Shown in pieces: positions 13,576 to 25,432 of a DNA stretch of 64,000 bases. The position numbers were made by a program, and so were the translations under genes. The stretch covers positions 649,315-713,314 of the forward strand of contig SWDT01000058.1 in NCBI GenBank assembly GCA_009193035.1, given 5' to 3'. Each line of letters begins with the position of its first letter. The first letter of the stretch is position 1. Under the pieces are notes generated by a model. The model had not been told where the DNA came from, made no database searches, and was given only the letters and a program-made list of their open reading frames with translations. The DNA is from Halicephalobus mephisto (lineage: Eukaryota; Nematoda; Chromadorea; Rhabditida; Panagrolaimidae).

Positions 13576-13702
13576 ATGGCCTATGGAACAGGGTTACGGA
13601 GTCGGATCTACGTCATCTCATCGAGTACCAAATTTAATTTTATCATTATTAGTTATTATTTTACGTGGTTATCGATTTATTTTGTATAGACATCTTTGTG
13701 GA

Positions 13703-13708
13703 AATAAA
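13703..13708 (+). terminator. Poly(A) signal of the aminopeptidase gene
   Basis: AATAAA, 128 nt past the TAG stop, followed by A/T-rich sequence. Confidence 0.7.
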
Positions 13709-15569
13709 ACTCACTTTTTCATTAAAAATAAAAAGTTATTTTTAAATCTAAATTATTTAAAAAAAATTATTTTTAATTTTATTTTTCAAAAAAGTACTTT
13801 TTTTTAAATTTATTAAAAAATTATTTTTTTCAAATATATTTTTAAAATTAATTTATTTTTTAAAATTAATTTATTTTTAAAATTTTTTTTTTTTTTAATT
13901 TTATTTTTTTTTAAAGTTTTTAATTTTAAAAATTTATTTTTTAATATTAAAAATTTTTATAGATTACTGTATGTTAAAAATAATTTATTTAAAAAATTGA
14001 AAATTCTGAATTTTTCAAGAATCGATGAAAATTTTAAAAATCATCGAAAATTGAATAAAAATTTTCCGAAAATTTGCAATTTTAAAAATTCGTTTCAGAA
14101 CCATTTTGTGCATTTTCTGATTTTTAAAATATAATTCAAAAAATAAAAATTGATATTCGATGAATCCAAATTTTTAATAAATTTTTTCATTTCCGTTTTC
14201 TCATGAACGAAAAAATCGAACATATTTGTCGAAAAACATGAATTTTCGGAAGTTGATTCATCTTTTTTTTGATTTTAGTGAAAATTAATTTTTGACATTT
14301 TAAAAGTTGTTAATTTTAATAATTTTCATGCTTTTAAAAAGTGAAATTTCGGAAATTGATTCATCTTTTTTTAAATTTTAGTGAAAATTAATTTTTGACA
14401 TTTTTAAAGTTGTTAATTTTAATAATTTTTATGCTTTTAAAAAGTGAAATTTCGGAAGTTAATTTATTTTTTTTTAAATTTTAGTGAAAATTAATTTTTG
14501 ATATTTTAAAATTGTTAATTTTAATAATTTTCATGCTTTTAAAAAGTGAATTTTCGATGATTTATGTTCTTAGAAAAGCGTAATGTTGAATAAAAAAAAT
14601 CGGACTTTTTTTGCCGACAAAGGAGATCGGACTGGATCTACCGTAACCCTGCAACAAAAGCGGAAAAACTGTTATTTTGCCGAGGGTTTTTAGCTTCGCG
14701 GCATTTCCTCAGATCAAAACCAGGCCAATTAGAAAAAAATGATTTATTTTTTATATAAAAATCCAAATTCCAAATTAAAAAGTTTTTTATTATTGAAAAT
14801 CACGTTTTTATAAAAATTAATAATTAATCCTCTATAAAGTAGTCATGATAGGAATTCTCAGAAAAGTTTGAAATTTTCGATTTTAGGTAATTTAAAAATT
14901 TTTAGATTTCGAAAAACCAGGGAAATTTTCGGAAGATTCTGGAGGATTTTGGGAGCTTCTGGAAGGTTTCAGAATCTTGACTGACTTCTGAGAAGTCCCT
15001 CTGAGACTCCGGAAGTTCCCTCAAAGTTCCGAAAAGCATCTGGATCTTTTATTCGGGGAACTTCTGCGGGATTCTGCAGGACTCTAGAAGCTTCTGTGAG
15101 ACCCCGAAGCCTTCCGGAATCTTGACTGACTTCTGCGAGGTCCTGATTCAAAAATACGAAAACTAAACTTCGGCAAAATGTGATTAATGCCAAACTTAAG
15201 TGCTTTAAAAAATTACGAATAATTTCAAATTTAAATTTCTGCATTATTTCGAAATCGAAAATAATTTTTTTCACGAAATTCTATCAAAGTAAATCTCCAC
15301 TAATTTTTTAATTCTTCATCTTCAATAATTTCAAAAATTTCCTCTGAATTCTGAAATATTCCAATTTTGCAGAAATTTACAGTATGAAAATTACATAATT
15401 TTTAGAATTATTTTTAAAAATTCCCAATTTAAAAACCAATGTATAATAGAGATACATTGGTTTCGAAACGAAATTTAAGTTTACTGTAAAATTCCACAAT
15501 AATTTTTAAATTATAATTTTTATTTTTTTTTAAAATTGCGGATTTTCGAATTTGTCGATCCAGCTGCAC
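13709..15569. other. Intergenic, AT-rich with decayed repeats
   Basis: A ~107-bp repeat (GTGAAAATTAATTTTTGACA) occurs three times at 14230-14560. A GAA/TTC-rich segment with CTTGACTGACTTCTG twice lies at 14930-15130. No gene recognised. Confidence 0.6.
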
Positions 15570-15880
15570 TCAATCGATCTTCCTAAACCCTCTGCAACCT
15601 GCTTCAAAGGTCAGTAATGCCTTTTCACAGTCCTATTCATCGGTCAACTGGCTTTCAATTGCCAGATTTCCCCAAAAACAGGCTCCATATCTTGTTGCGC
15701 GAGATAGGTCAACCATTAGGCCAGCTGTGACTCGAACTCGCGCAGTGTAGAAGGGTCGTGTGGGTCGTGTCGTCTTGTCTGTCATTGTTTGAGGACCAGA
15801 TCCGGTCAACGGATTGGTCATGCCAAAAACAAAGAAGGTCAACGGTCAGGCAGCTGCAAATCCTCCCAGCCAGAATGTTC
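15570..15880. other. Unique, GC-richer island, function unknown
   Basis: Stands out from the AT-rich surroundings. A minus-strand frame of 69 codons exists but resembles nothing I know and lacks clear splice sites. It may be a regulatory region or an unrecognised exon or ncRNA. Confidence 0.35.
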
Positions 15881-15917
15881 TATTTTTTCCAGGTTTCCAA
15901 ATTGGCAATTTTAAGGT

Positions 15918-16350
15918 CATTCTAAAATCTTCATATTTTAAATTTTCAACAAAAAAAAATAAAAATTTCTTGTTAAATCCACAACTATCCTAAAAACCCT
16001 AAATTTTCATATTTACTATTATTTAAAATTTGAAGAATTTTATTTTTTTCCTAAAATCTTCATATTTTAAATTTTCAACAAAAAAAAATTAAAACTTCTT
16101 TTTAAATCCATAACTATCTTCACTAAAAACCCTAAATTTTCATATTTTCAATATTTACTATTATCTAAAATTTGAATAATTTTTTTCCTGAAATCTTTAA
16201 ATTTTAAATTTTCAACAAAAAAAAAATTAAAACTTCTTTTTAAATCCACAACTATCCCTATTAAAAACCCTTAATTTTCATATTTTTTAACATTTACTAT
16301 TATTTAAAATTTGAATAATTTTATTTTTTTGAAATCTTTAAATTTTCTAC
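15918..16350. repeat. ~120-bp tandem repeat, three copies
   Basis: Units share CATATTTTAAATTTTCAACA, an A9-10 run and AATCCACAACTATC. Confidence 0.8.
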
Positions 16351-16935
16351 AGTGTACCCAAATATCCTTCTTGAAAGCGACATCCATCCTTTCTAAAAGA
16401 TCCTAATTTACATATTTCCATCATCTATCTTTGCTCAAAATTGCAAACTGTTATGTTAGCTCGTTAATCTTTATTTCGGACTGCCGTTTCGGATGCAACT
16501 GTTGCGGTTCTTCAGGACCCAACTGTTGCTTTTGATGTTTCCTTTTTTGTTTTAATTAATTAAAATTTTCAACTTTGATGTTTTATTGAACATAAAACTA
16601 AATTCCAGATCGATATTATATCGTATCTTGTGAAGCAGATGGATCTGGCCAGATTTGCCAAATAATTTCGATTTTTGGCAGAATTGTCCGTTTTGCCAGC
16701 TGGCCAAATTCGTCAGCTGCCTTCTGGTTTGGGTAATTTGACAACGAAATGAGTCAATGACTCGGAACTCCTTCTTCGATATTAGTTTTCAAGAAATTTA
16801 AAAATTTAAAATTTAAAAAACTTAAAAATTTAAAAATTTAAAATTTAAAAAACTTAAAAATTAAAAAACTTAAAAATTTTAAAATTAAAAAACTTATTTT
16901 TAATTAATTCAAAATCATAGTAAAATTAAAATTTT
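16351..16935. other. Intergenic, no gene seen
   Basis: Mixed-composition patches at 16440-16560 and 16620-16780. The latter has ATGAGTCAATGACTC, two abutting AP-1-like half palindromes. 16800-16920 is AAAAATTTAAAA repeats. Confidence 0.5.
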
Positions 16936-17150
16936 AAAAATTAACTTTGGTCCTGACACGAACGATAATTTTACGAATTTCAAACATCCGTAACTTTTTT
17001 GAAAATTATTATTTTTGAATAAACTTTTTTTTAAACTATAGTCAGGACTTTCATCTATCTGATGGATGTAAAAAATAATCACAAAATTACCGTAAACACT
17101 CTAAAATCGAAAAAAACATCATTCGTGTCAGGACCAAAATTGAACGATTT
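16936..17150 (+). mobile_element. MITE family A, copy 2
   Basis: Left end TTTGGTCCTGACACGAACGA, right end CATTCGTGTCAGGACCAAAA, as inverted repeats. The interior GATGGATGTAAAAAATAAT is shared with the other copies. Diverged and slightly shorter. Confidence 0.8.
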
Positions 17151-18047
17151 AATTTCAGTTTTAATTGTTATTTTTATTTTTCTCACGAGTTTCCAATTTC
17201 TCCTCCCTCTTGATTCCGGATTAAACATCTCATCTTCCTCAGAAATCCCCAACTATACAATCTTTATCCAACTACAAAAGTTTACAAATTTGTTTTTTTC
17301 AAACATGAACCAACATCGAATTTTTCAGACTATTGTATTTCATTGATATAAAGCCCCATAAGTTTTTTCGGAAAGCTTTTTCTTTTCCGTTTGCCCTTCT
17401 CTGTTTACAACTGTTTTTTGACAGAAAAAAATGGATCAAAGTTTTTTCGACGGGGAATTTTGAACGTGAAATTCTCAAAAATATCTTTTTAATTTTTATC
17501 AAACTAGAATTTTCTGAAGGATTCTGAATCTTTGGGGATTTTATGGAAGATTCTGAAGTTTTAGAATCTTGTGGAAATTTTTGGAAATTCGTGAAATTTT
17601 TAAAGTCGACATCTGAAATGAAGATTCTAGAAGTCCTTAGATTCCGGAAATTTGTGTCGAAATAACTTTGTAAAAAATATTTATTTTTAGTTTTTGTAAC
17701 ATGGATTCTGAGTTTTTTGAAATGTAGTAAACTGTCTTGAAATTTTTTAGTTTCTTACGTAAGTTTGTGGAACTTTCTAGAATCCCAAAAATTTTTAGAA
17801 TCTTCCAGAATCTTATGGAAAATTTCAACATGATCATTATTGAATATCTAAGATTCTGAAAATCCCTAAATTCGTCTTGAGAAATTCGTTAGTATCTCTT
17901 ATTTTCACTTTTTATAATAATATGACGTATTTTATATGGCATTAGGATGAAATATAAGAGGACAAAATATAAGAATGGATAAAATATAAGATCGAAAATA
18001 TGCTTTCTTTACTCTTTAAAGACATTTCTGTATCCATACCTGGATTT
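17151..18047. other. Intergenic with a pyrimidine-rich island
   Basis: 17150-17330 is pyrimidine-rich and open on the minus strand for about 30 codons, but no exon can be fixed. 17510-17840 is the GAA/TTC-type repeat. 17930-18000 starts ATATAAG-type repeats. Confidence 0.4.
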
Positions 18048-18090
18048 GCCTAAGCCTAAAGGCTAAGCCCAAGCCTAAATCCAGCCTAAA
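18048..18090 (+). repeat. Interstitial telomere-like patch
   Basis: GCCTAAGCCTAAAGGCTAAG followed by further degenerate GCCTAA-like units. GCCTAA is the complement of the nematode telomere unit TTAGGC. Only two units are perfect and contiguous. Confidence 0.45.
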
Positions 18091-18114
18091 AAAGCAACAG
18101 GAACTTACTATCCC

Positions 18115-18590
18115 CATCTTATATTTTCGATCTTATAGTTTGTCCGCTTTTATATTTTATCCTCTTATATTTCCGCCGTTCACGTTTTATATCGTGAACG
18201 GAAAAAATATAAGAGGAAGGAATATAAGATATATGATAAATCACTAATTATGTGTGGAAATTGACTTTTGGGATTGAGCTTAAGCATCTAGACCATGATG
18301 ATAACAACAATATTCGAAATTTTCGGACACCATAATTGGTTTAATTTTTTTTCTGTCTTATATTTTTGCGTCTTATATTTTTTCTTATTGCCGAAATATA
18401 AGGGAAAAAATATAAAGTATATGATAAATTACTAATTATGCGTGGAAACCGACTTTTAAGATTGAGCTTAAGCATCTAGACCATGGTGATAACAACACTA
18501 TCCAAGATTTTCGGATACCATAATTAGTTTATTGTTTTTTAGTCTAATATTTTTTTAGTTTTATATTTTTTCCTACTGCCATTTTAAATA
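18115..18590. repeat. ATATAAG / GGAAAAAATATAAG repeat family, locus 1
   Basis: Two to three ~190-bp units with ATGATAAATTACTAATTATG, GATTGAGCTTAAGCATCTAG and a TATATTTTTTCCTACTGCC-type end. The same family recurs at 41.33-41.90 kb. Confidence 0.85.
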
Positions 18591-18895
18591 CCATACAATT
18601 ATTTTTTCAGTAATTAAATTTTTCCTTCCGTAATCATCGATGGGACTCGTGGATTGTTTTTAATTTTTCTTCCGGTTTAAAAAATATGGCTCTTCCTGTG
18701 TATTTTATTTTTTATTTTTTACTTCCTTCTAAATAAATACGAAAGAAAAAATCTGATTATGACTCCATTTCGCGGGTGGTCATCAAATTTTACAATAAAA
18801 AAATTTATCTTCTCAGGCATTCAAATTCTTAAGAAAGATCTGTTTCTTTTTTAGGTCACTAAAATTTCAAAATGAAAAATGAAAAATAATAGATA

Positions 18896-19125
18896 AAGTT
18901 GTTTAATTTTGGTCCTGACGCGAACGATAATTTTACACATTTCAAACGCCCATAACTTTTTTGAAAGTTGTTATTTTTGGACAAGCTTTTTTTTAAACTA
19001 TAGCTGAGACCTTCATCTATCTGATGGATGTAAAAAAGAATGAGAAAATTATATATAAGATAGTAAAAATTGCGTTAGAAGCAATGTGCGGTATCGTTCG
19101 CGTCAGGACCAAAGTCGAACGACTT
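18896..19125 (+). mobile_element. MITE family A, copy 3 (reference copy)
   Basis: 230 bp with the best terminal inverted repeats, about 34 bp at each end. The 18-bp core GGTCCTGACGCGAACGAT is matched perfectly by ATCGTTCGCGTCAGGACC. The open frame inside is not a transposase, so the element is non-autonomous. No clear target duplication. Confidence 0.92.
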
Positions 19126-19644
19126 GTTTTGTTCCTATTTAGAAAATTAAATGTTACCAAAATGGGTTATTCTAATTTTCCGTTCGGGACCATCAATTTT
19201 CAATAATTTGGTGTTCTTCGAACAGTCAGTCGGTTCCCTTCATGAACAAAGGAATAAATGGTCTCGTAATGAAGGTTCCGCGCAGAAAATTAAAGTACTC
19301 CTTTGGAAAAACATCAATTTATTTATCCAATTACGATCCGTCGTTCACGGCCATTATATCACTCAAATACCTTTCTGAAATTTCCAACCAGGTGTGATAT
19401 TTTTAAAATTTTTAGTTTTTAAATTTTAAAAAATGTTTCTAAAATGAAGTTTTCCGATTTTCCTTGAGAAATCCTCCAGTTGATAAGTCCCAGACCAACC
19501 GGAAAAGACTATTCAAAGTTTCAGTCCAATAAAATCCAAAATTGGCCATTTGGTCCTCTTTGTTGCGTCAACAATAAAAACTAAAAATCTCAATTTTCCT
19601 TCGAAAATATTTGGAATTGATTTTCATCAAAGATAACTCCTTAT
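19126..19644. other. Intergenic, mixed composition
   Basis: Short open frames but no supported exon. 19180-19390 is less AT-rich than its surroundings. Confidence 0.4.
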
Positions 19645-19860
19645 TTGGCCTCGGAACTTCAAACGACCCATTGTGACTCTAGAGACCAGTTAGTTTCCCC
19701 GATATTTAGGAGATTCGCGCAGGCTGGCTCAATGAACAAAATTAGAATGGCGAAAATGAGTGGATATCGATCGAACGGCGACAAGAAGGATGCCATGAAA
19801 ACAGATTCGAGGTCCGAGTTTATTTCGCCGTTTGGCGCGCGACTTTCCGATTTTCTCTAA
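19645..19860 (+). CDS. Possible small exon or short protein, unknown
   Basis: A GC-richer open frame on the plus strand. From the ATG at 19732 it encodes about 42 residues, Lys/Ser/Asp-rich in the first half and ending SPFGARLSDFL then TAA. It may be a terminal exon; no upstream exon could be fixed. I do not recognise it. Confidence 0.3.
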   Translation: MASELQTTHCDSRDQLVSPIFRRFAQAGSMNKIRMAKMSGYRSNGDKKDAMKTDSRSEFISPFGARLSDFL

Positions 19861-19929
19861 ATTTTAAAACTGTCGAGTTCTAAGTCAAAAATAATGTAGT
19901 TTCTTCTTCATCTAGATGAATATATTAAT

Positions 19930-20125
19930 TTTTGAATCTTTGGTCTCGACATGAATGGTGGATTTTCGAAGATATTTTTGGATTTTTTGTATACAGTAAA
20001 TAGAAAAAGATATATGAAAATTATAAAATCTACATTAATCGAGAAATGGATCTTATATTCTTCAGAAGTAGGTTTGAAATGAATACAAGTGTCATTCGTG
20101 TCAGGACCAAAAATAAGTAATTTAA
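19930..20125 (+). mobile_element. MITE family A, diverged copy 4
   Basis: Left end TTTGGTCTCGACATGAATGG, right end CATTCGTGTCAGGACCAAAA. The interior is largely decayed. Confidence 0.6.
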
Positions 20126-20149
20126 TTTGTTTTCTGTTATTTTTAGTGT

Positions 20150-20870
20150 TGTGTATTATTAAAGTTGGAACTCAAATTTCGAGGTCGAAATTTGGGTTTT
20201 TGTGTTAAGAAACGTTTATAATTTTTTTATTTCAAAAATCTGTTTTATCTAACTTGATAGCTGAAACTTAGCTAGATTATTCTAATTCAAACATGACTTA
20301 TGAATCGTATCCTAACACGAAAAATTAGAATACCGACCTCGAACTTTGACGAATAAAGTACTGTAGTTCTTATTATAAAAATTAAAATTCAGAATTCAAA
20401 ATCGAAATCGAAATCGAAATTCTAATTTCTCGTGTTAAAACACATTTATAAAATTTCTTATTTTAAAATATTCTTTCATTTAAGTTGAGAAAATTGGATA
20501 TCTGGATTTCTCGAATCACAATTATTTATAAATCGTATCCTAACACGAAAAATTAGAATCCCGATCTCGAACTTTGACGAATAAAGTACTGTAGCTCTTA
20601 TTATAAAAATTAAAATTCAGAATTCAAAATCGAAATTTGAGATTTTTGCGTTACGATAACTTTTATAAACTTTTTTATTTCAAAAACTTGTTTTCTGTGT
20701 TATGTAAATTGACGAAACCTGATATTTGGATATCCCGAATCCAAATATGACTCATGAGTTGTATCTTAACACGAAAAATCCAAACTTCGACCTCGAACCT
20801 TGAGTTCCGAATTTAATAATACGAATCACAAAATTCCCAAAATTACAACTTCAAAAAAAGTTTTTTTTAT
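20150..20870. repeat. ~235-bp tandem repeat, three copies
   Basis: Each unit has CGTATCCTAACACGAAAAAT (or close), a CGACCTCGAACTTTGACGAA-type block and AAATTCAGAATTCAAAATCG. Confidence 0.85.
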
Positions 20871-21212
20871 TCATTCTGAATTTTTCCAATTTTTTTAATC
20901 CGAAATTTCCAAAATTACAACTTCAAAAAAAGTTTTTATTCATTCTGAATTTTTCCAATTTTTTTAAATTCAAAATTTCCAATTTTTTAAAAAATAATAA
21001 AACTGAAATTAATTTAATTGTTGCCAATTTTAAAATCTGACTAAAAATGAATCTACAGTATCGTTTTTCTTTATTTTTATTTTTTAGAAGACTCTAGTTT
21101 GAATTTACTTCCTGAAAAAAGTTGTAATTTCTAACTACTCTGCCCTCCTACGGAGATTCCATTGTGCCGGAAAAACTTGTAGAATTTAATTTGTCCTAAA
21201 TACAAATGAGGT

Positions 21213-21620
21213 TGTACTTTTTAAACAGTACATGAATTTTTTCGGAATTTTCAAAAACGAGTAATGGACCCATCCTCGATAAATTTTTTGATTGTATAAT
21301 AACAATTACGGAACAAATGTCACATAAAATCAATGCATAGATTACTGTAGGTCTCATAAAGTCCGTGATATTCGCTTCGAGACAATTTCGTAACAACGCT
21401 TATTTTTGATTTTTATAATATAGGATAAGATTTTAAAATTTATACTTTTTAAAACGAATAATGGACCCATCCTCGATAAATATCCTAATTATATAATAAC
21501 AATTACGGAACAAATGTCACATAAAATCAACACATAGATTACTGTAGGTCTCATAAAGTCCGTGATATTTGCTTCGAGACAATTTCGTAACAACGTTCAT
21601 TTTTTATTTTTTATAATATA
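21213..21620. repeat. ~205-bp direct duplication
   Basis: Two near-identical copies share AATGGACCCATCCTCGATAA, AACAATTACGGAACAAATGT and ACTGTAGGTCTCATAAAGTC. The minus-strand frame inside is a shadow. Confidence 0.9.
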
Positions 21621-22403
21621 GGATATAAGATTATTGAAACCTTCCAGAACTTCAGAAGCTCCCAAAATCCTCCAGAATCTTCCGAAAATTTCCCGGATTT
21701 TTCGAAATCCAAAAATTTTTAAATTACCTAAAATCGGAAATTTCAGACTTTTCTGAGAATTCTTAAAATTTGTGTCTAGGAAATTTCAAAAAATTGTCCA
21801 TTTTCAATTTGTATAATAATATTATTTTTCGCATTTAAGTAGATGTCTCCGGACCACTCCTTTTTCAGTTATTTATCAACCAAATAATCTTTTTTTTGTT
21901 TGTCCATTTTACGACTACATTGTTTCAAAAATTTTTTAATTTTATTGTTTTTTATTTTTCGAAATTTCCCACGTTCTGTCTTGAAAAATATTTCCATTTT
22001 CGAAGTTGGTTGATTCGTCCTGACACATGAGCAGCTCATCTTGAGATTTTTCAGAGAGGATTTTGACAAGTTTTTTACATGCCCTTTTGACAAGTAGAAA
22101 TTTCCGTTCGAATTTGTTCGTCATAGGAGTACACTTCTTTTTTAGCACTTTATCGAATGTTTTCAAAGCAATCACAATATAGGATTTACGATATAACATA
22201 CTCAGGCTTGGATTTTCTATTGTTCGCGCATCTCAGTCTTCCTGATCGTCTTGAGGGAAATCTTTATCTTACTAGGATCATCTTCAGGGAATCCTTCCTT
22301 TACTAGAATCATCTTTTCGGTCCATCTGATCTCGCTTTTTTCTTTGATGAGTTCGTCTTAGCCGTTTGTAGTCAGATTGCGGCTGGCAAGGCCTGGATCT
22401 GCA
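21621..22403. other. Intergenic, no supported gene
   Basis: GAA/TTC-rich at 21630-21780. Minus-strand frames at 21870-22200 are Lys-rich translations of AT-rich DNA without splice context. 22200-22400 probably belongs to the tail of the tRNA-like SINE. Confidence 0.4.
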
Positions 22404-22476
22404 GTCTTCCGTCGGGAATCGAACCCGAGTCTCGTAACTTTACTGTCACGTATACTACCACTGTACTACCGAAGCC
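22404..22476 (-). tRNA. tRNA-like sequence, probably a degenerate tRNA or SINE head
   Basis: On the minus strand a perfect B box, GGTTCGATTCC (rc of 22415-22425), sits in a 5-bp T stem with a 7-nt loop. Upstream is an A-box-like TAGTACAGTGGTAG and a D arm. The acceptor stem has two mismatches, and the anticodon loop is 8 nt without U at the usual place. It is therefore a tRNA pseudogene or, more likely, the head of a tRNA-derived SINE whose unrelated body runs on to about 22200. Confidence 0.5.
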
Positions 22477-22724
22477 ATAGGAATAAAAAACGGACGAAAT
22501 TAGAAAATTATTAATTTAGTTCAATTTTGTTGGGAATTTTTAAAAATTGAAAAATTTTCGGTATTCTTAGAAATCGTTAACTACCCCCATCATAGGGTAC
22601 TCCATCCTGACGGTCGCCTCAGGACACTGGATCTAACTCTAAAAACTTCTTAACTGGCATTCCACTTACTTAATTATTCAACTACTCTAAATTTAAAAAA
22701 TTAAAAATCCAGTCTAAAATTAAT

Positions 22725-22945
22725 TTTTGGCAATTATTCACATCTCGCCAAAAAAAAATCAGTTTTTAGCAATTGTTCACATTTCTCCAAAAAAAATCAG
22801 TTTTTAGCAATTATTCATATTTTGCCAAAAAAAATCAGTTTTTGGCAATTATTCACATCTCGCCAAGAAAATCAGTTTTTGGCAATTATTCATATTTTGC
22901 CAAAAAAAATCAGTTTTTGGCAATTATTCACATTTCGCCAAGAAA
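22725..22945. repeat. ~38-bp tandem repeat, six units
   Basis: Units of TCAGTTTTTGGCAATTATTC then a CACATCTCGCCAA or CATATTTTGCCAA block. Both plus frames here are repeat artefacts. Confidence 0.9.
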
Positions 22946-23544
22946 AATTAATTTTCAAATTTTCTTATAAATTTAAAAATCTGCAAATATCAGAAATTTT
23001 AAAAGTATCTATCATAAACGAAATTCTTTTTTAATGGATATATAAATTTATATTCTTTTTACAATTTTCAAACCACAAAGTTACCTAAAAATTTTCAAAA
23101 AATATAAAAATTACTTTTATTACATAATATTAATGTTGAAACTGCCATGAATACTGATATAACTGGAAAATGAAATACTCAAAAAATCACGTAAAATCGA
23201 TTTTTTAAATTTTTTTATATGAATTAATTTTTTTCCTGTTAAATTTCCCTCCAAGAACTACGGTTGTTTGTGGCCATCAACTTTATCAACCCCGAATCTT
23301 ATCTCATTGTTCTCCCAAGTCCCAATTTGCCCTGAGGCAACATCTACAATAAGCGCGAACGAGAGCCGTGTTTGACTCGCGCCGTTTTCCGACGCTCTAT
23401 TATTATTCGAAAACTCCCTTTATTATTGAGGTTTATCTTCTAGGTGACTGATTATTCTCATTGTTCTCGACAAGTTCATCGTCTAAGTAGAGCGAATTCG
23501 CTCCTGCTGTGGTCAATATTCTTTTCATCGTCGGATCTTCTGTC
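22946..23544 (+). promoter_or_regulatory. Upstream region of the BAR-like gene
   Basis: AT-rich to 23230, then a unique GC-richer patch at 23240-23400 (includes AAGCGCGAACGAGAGCC). An in-frame TAG at 23488 precedes the ATG at 23545, supporting that start. Confidence 0.4.
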
Positions 23545-25285
23545 ATGAATCGGCACAGTGCAGGGAACGGTGAGTTTTGGTTTTTTAGGATTAAGTTTAT
23601 ATATAAAATCTGCATACTTTTATGCTACTTGTACTTTAAACATTTCCCTGTAGACTAAGTTCATATAGAAATTGTTTTTAAGGATTAATTTTACACAAGA
23701 TTTGCATATTTTTATAACAATTTTCATGCTTAATATTTAAGCATTCATCAATTAAACTTTGTTTTAGGATTAATTTTATATATAAGATTGTGTATTTTTA
23801 CACTTAATTGATAGAGAAATGCTTAGACAGCAATGAAGTCTTTTTTAATAATTTATATATAAAATTGTGTATTTTTTAGGATTAATTATACGTAATTTAT
23901 ATATTTTCACGCCCTGTTACTGTCTGGAGTTTTTTCTATCAATTGAATCTTTTTTAATTTAAAAAATATACTTTCCTCATGTTTTTTTCTAGAAGATTTT
24001 ATTTTTTCCGATTTGGTCTTCTAAAATCCCCCTTTTTAGAGCGTTCTCTTCTTGTAGAACACCCAAATGTCACTCAACGTCGCAGAACGACGGGATCCAC
24101 AAAAATTACCCAATTGTTTTCCAAGGATTCTGAATCTGAACGTCTCAATTCTCTCCTTCATGGGCTTGAAGATTTATCCATTGTAAGCCGACTTGCATCG
24201 AGGAGTGCTGATGCTCAGAAACGAGGGTCTGATCAACTTGCTAGATGGGCTCACAAATCCAGAAATGCTGCTATAGATGACGTCATGCAGAAAAGTAACC
24301 AGATATTCCACATGTTTGCCGACAAACAAGCCCAATTTGCGAGGGATTATGAGCATTTCTTAACTGTAAGATTATTGATTTTTTGAAAATTAAAAATTTT
24401 GATTTTCAGCAATTACGAAAAATAATTGAAACAGAAAAACTTGTAAAAGAATGCGAAACTGAAGTCAAAATTCTCCTCGAAAAAGAAAAAAAATTAAAAA
24501 AAGAATTAAACAAAGGAGGGACGATTTTTACAAGAAAGAAATCCTCGGATATCCTGCTTCTGAGAGAACAGCTCGACAGAGTAAGTCCGGATCTACAGTA
24601 ATACAGTCATTTCGATTTTTAGGCTACTCTTGACAGACAACTGGCGGAACGTCGGCTTGAAGAAACCAGGGCAGAAGCGGAAGTGATAAAAATGTTCAGA
24701 TTCCGTCATGGGATGATGGGGATTGCGGATTCTTACCGTAATCTAGCGTCTAATTGCCAAACGATGTTTGATTGCCAGAGGGAAATTGCCGAGATGGTTC
24801 CGGCTGTTTCGACACAAGACGTGAATAGAATGTATTATGAAGGAATTCCCTACACGAGAGAAAGAATGGAAAATTTGAGGAGATCACTAGACAACGAAAT
24901 TCCGTTGAGATACAACCCTCCGACTGCGAGGAGATCGGAACCGACGAGAGTTATCCCTTGCTCGGAGATGATGGGGACTCCTCCGCCTCCCTATACCCCC
25001 ACTGCTCCTCCTCAAAGCGATTTTGAAGATTCTATGTTGATCCAAAGAAGAAGACCATCAGAAACTCCGAGGACTAGAAGAGGCGTGAGTCAGAGAATGA
25101 GAAGTCGAGAACCACCGGTTGAAAGAATCAATAATTGTGAAGTTTCGTCAAGTTGTAGTTCTGATGAATCTACACCTAGTCCATCGACAGTCCCCCCGAG
25201 GTTATATCCAAGTCTAGATGAACCTGATTCAGCTGCATCCCAGTTGAAAAGCTTTGGCTTGAGACCGGCTTATGGAGTCCACTGA
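23545..25285 (+). CDS. BAR/eisosome-like helical protein with proline-rich tail
   Basis: Exons 23545-23569 (25 nt, donor G|GTGAGT), 24040-24365, 24410-24580 and 24623-25285 join in phase to 394 residues. An alternative acceptor for exon 2 at 24058 keeps the frame. Residues ~45-236 are almost wholly helical and charged, with three long amphipathic helices (one holds [10 protein letters not shown], another [10 protein letters not shown]). This layout and the W-containing helix recall the eisosome Pil1/Lsp1 BAR fold and less closely FAM92/CIBAR; this is inference by eye. The tail (~237-394) is disordered, Ser/Pro/Arg-rich, with PPPPY at 294-298, a WW-domain ligand motif. Expected role: peripheral membrane-curvature protein. 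Ends convergently with the collagen gene, 147 bp apart. Confidence 0.75.
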
Positions 25286-25432
25286 AAAGCCATTTATGTA
25301 GTCACTATATTTTCGTAGATATTCGGGAACCGTGCTAATTTTTTTATTATTCGCTTTATCCAAGAACCCTCGCGAATTTCTTAAATTTTCAATTATTGTG
25401 ATTGTATACTTGGGATACCATAAAAGTTACAA

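Noticed and set aside
15690..15765. Box-A- and box-B-like motifs on the minus strand (permuted tRNA?)
   Set aside because: The B-like motif lies before the A-like motif and no cloverleaf can be drawn; probably chance.
23433..23615. 60-codon minus-strand frame near the BAR-like gene start
   Set aside because: It has no acceptor, and the plus strand has an ATG exon with a perfect GTGAGT donor that matches the phase of the next exon.
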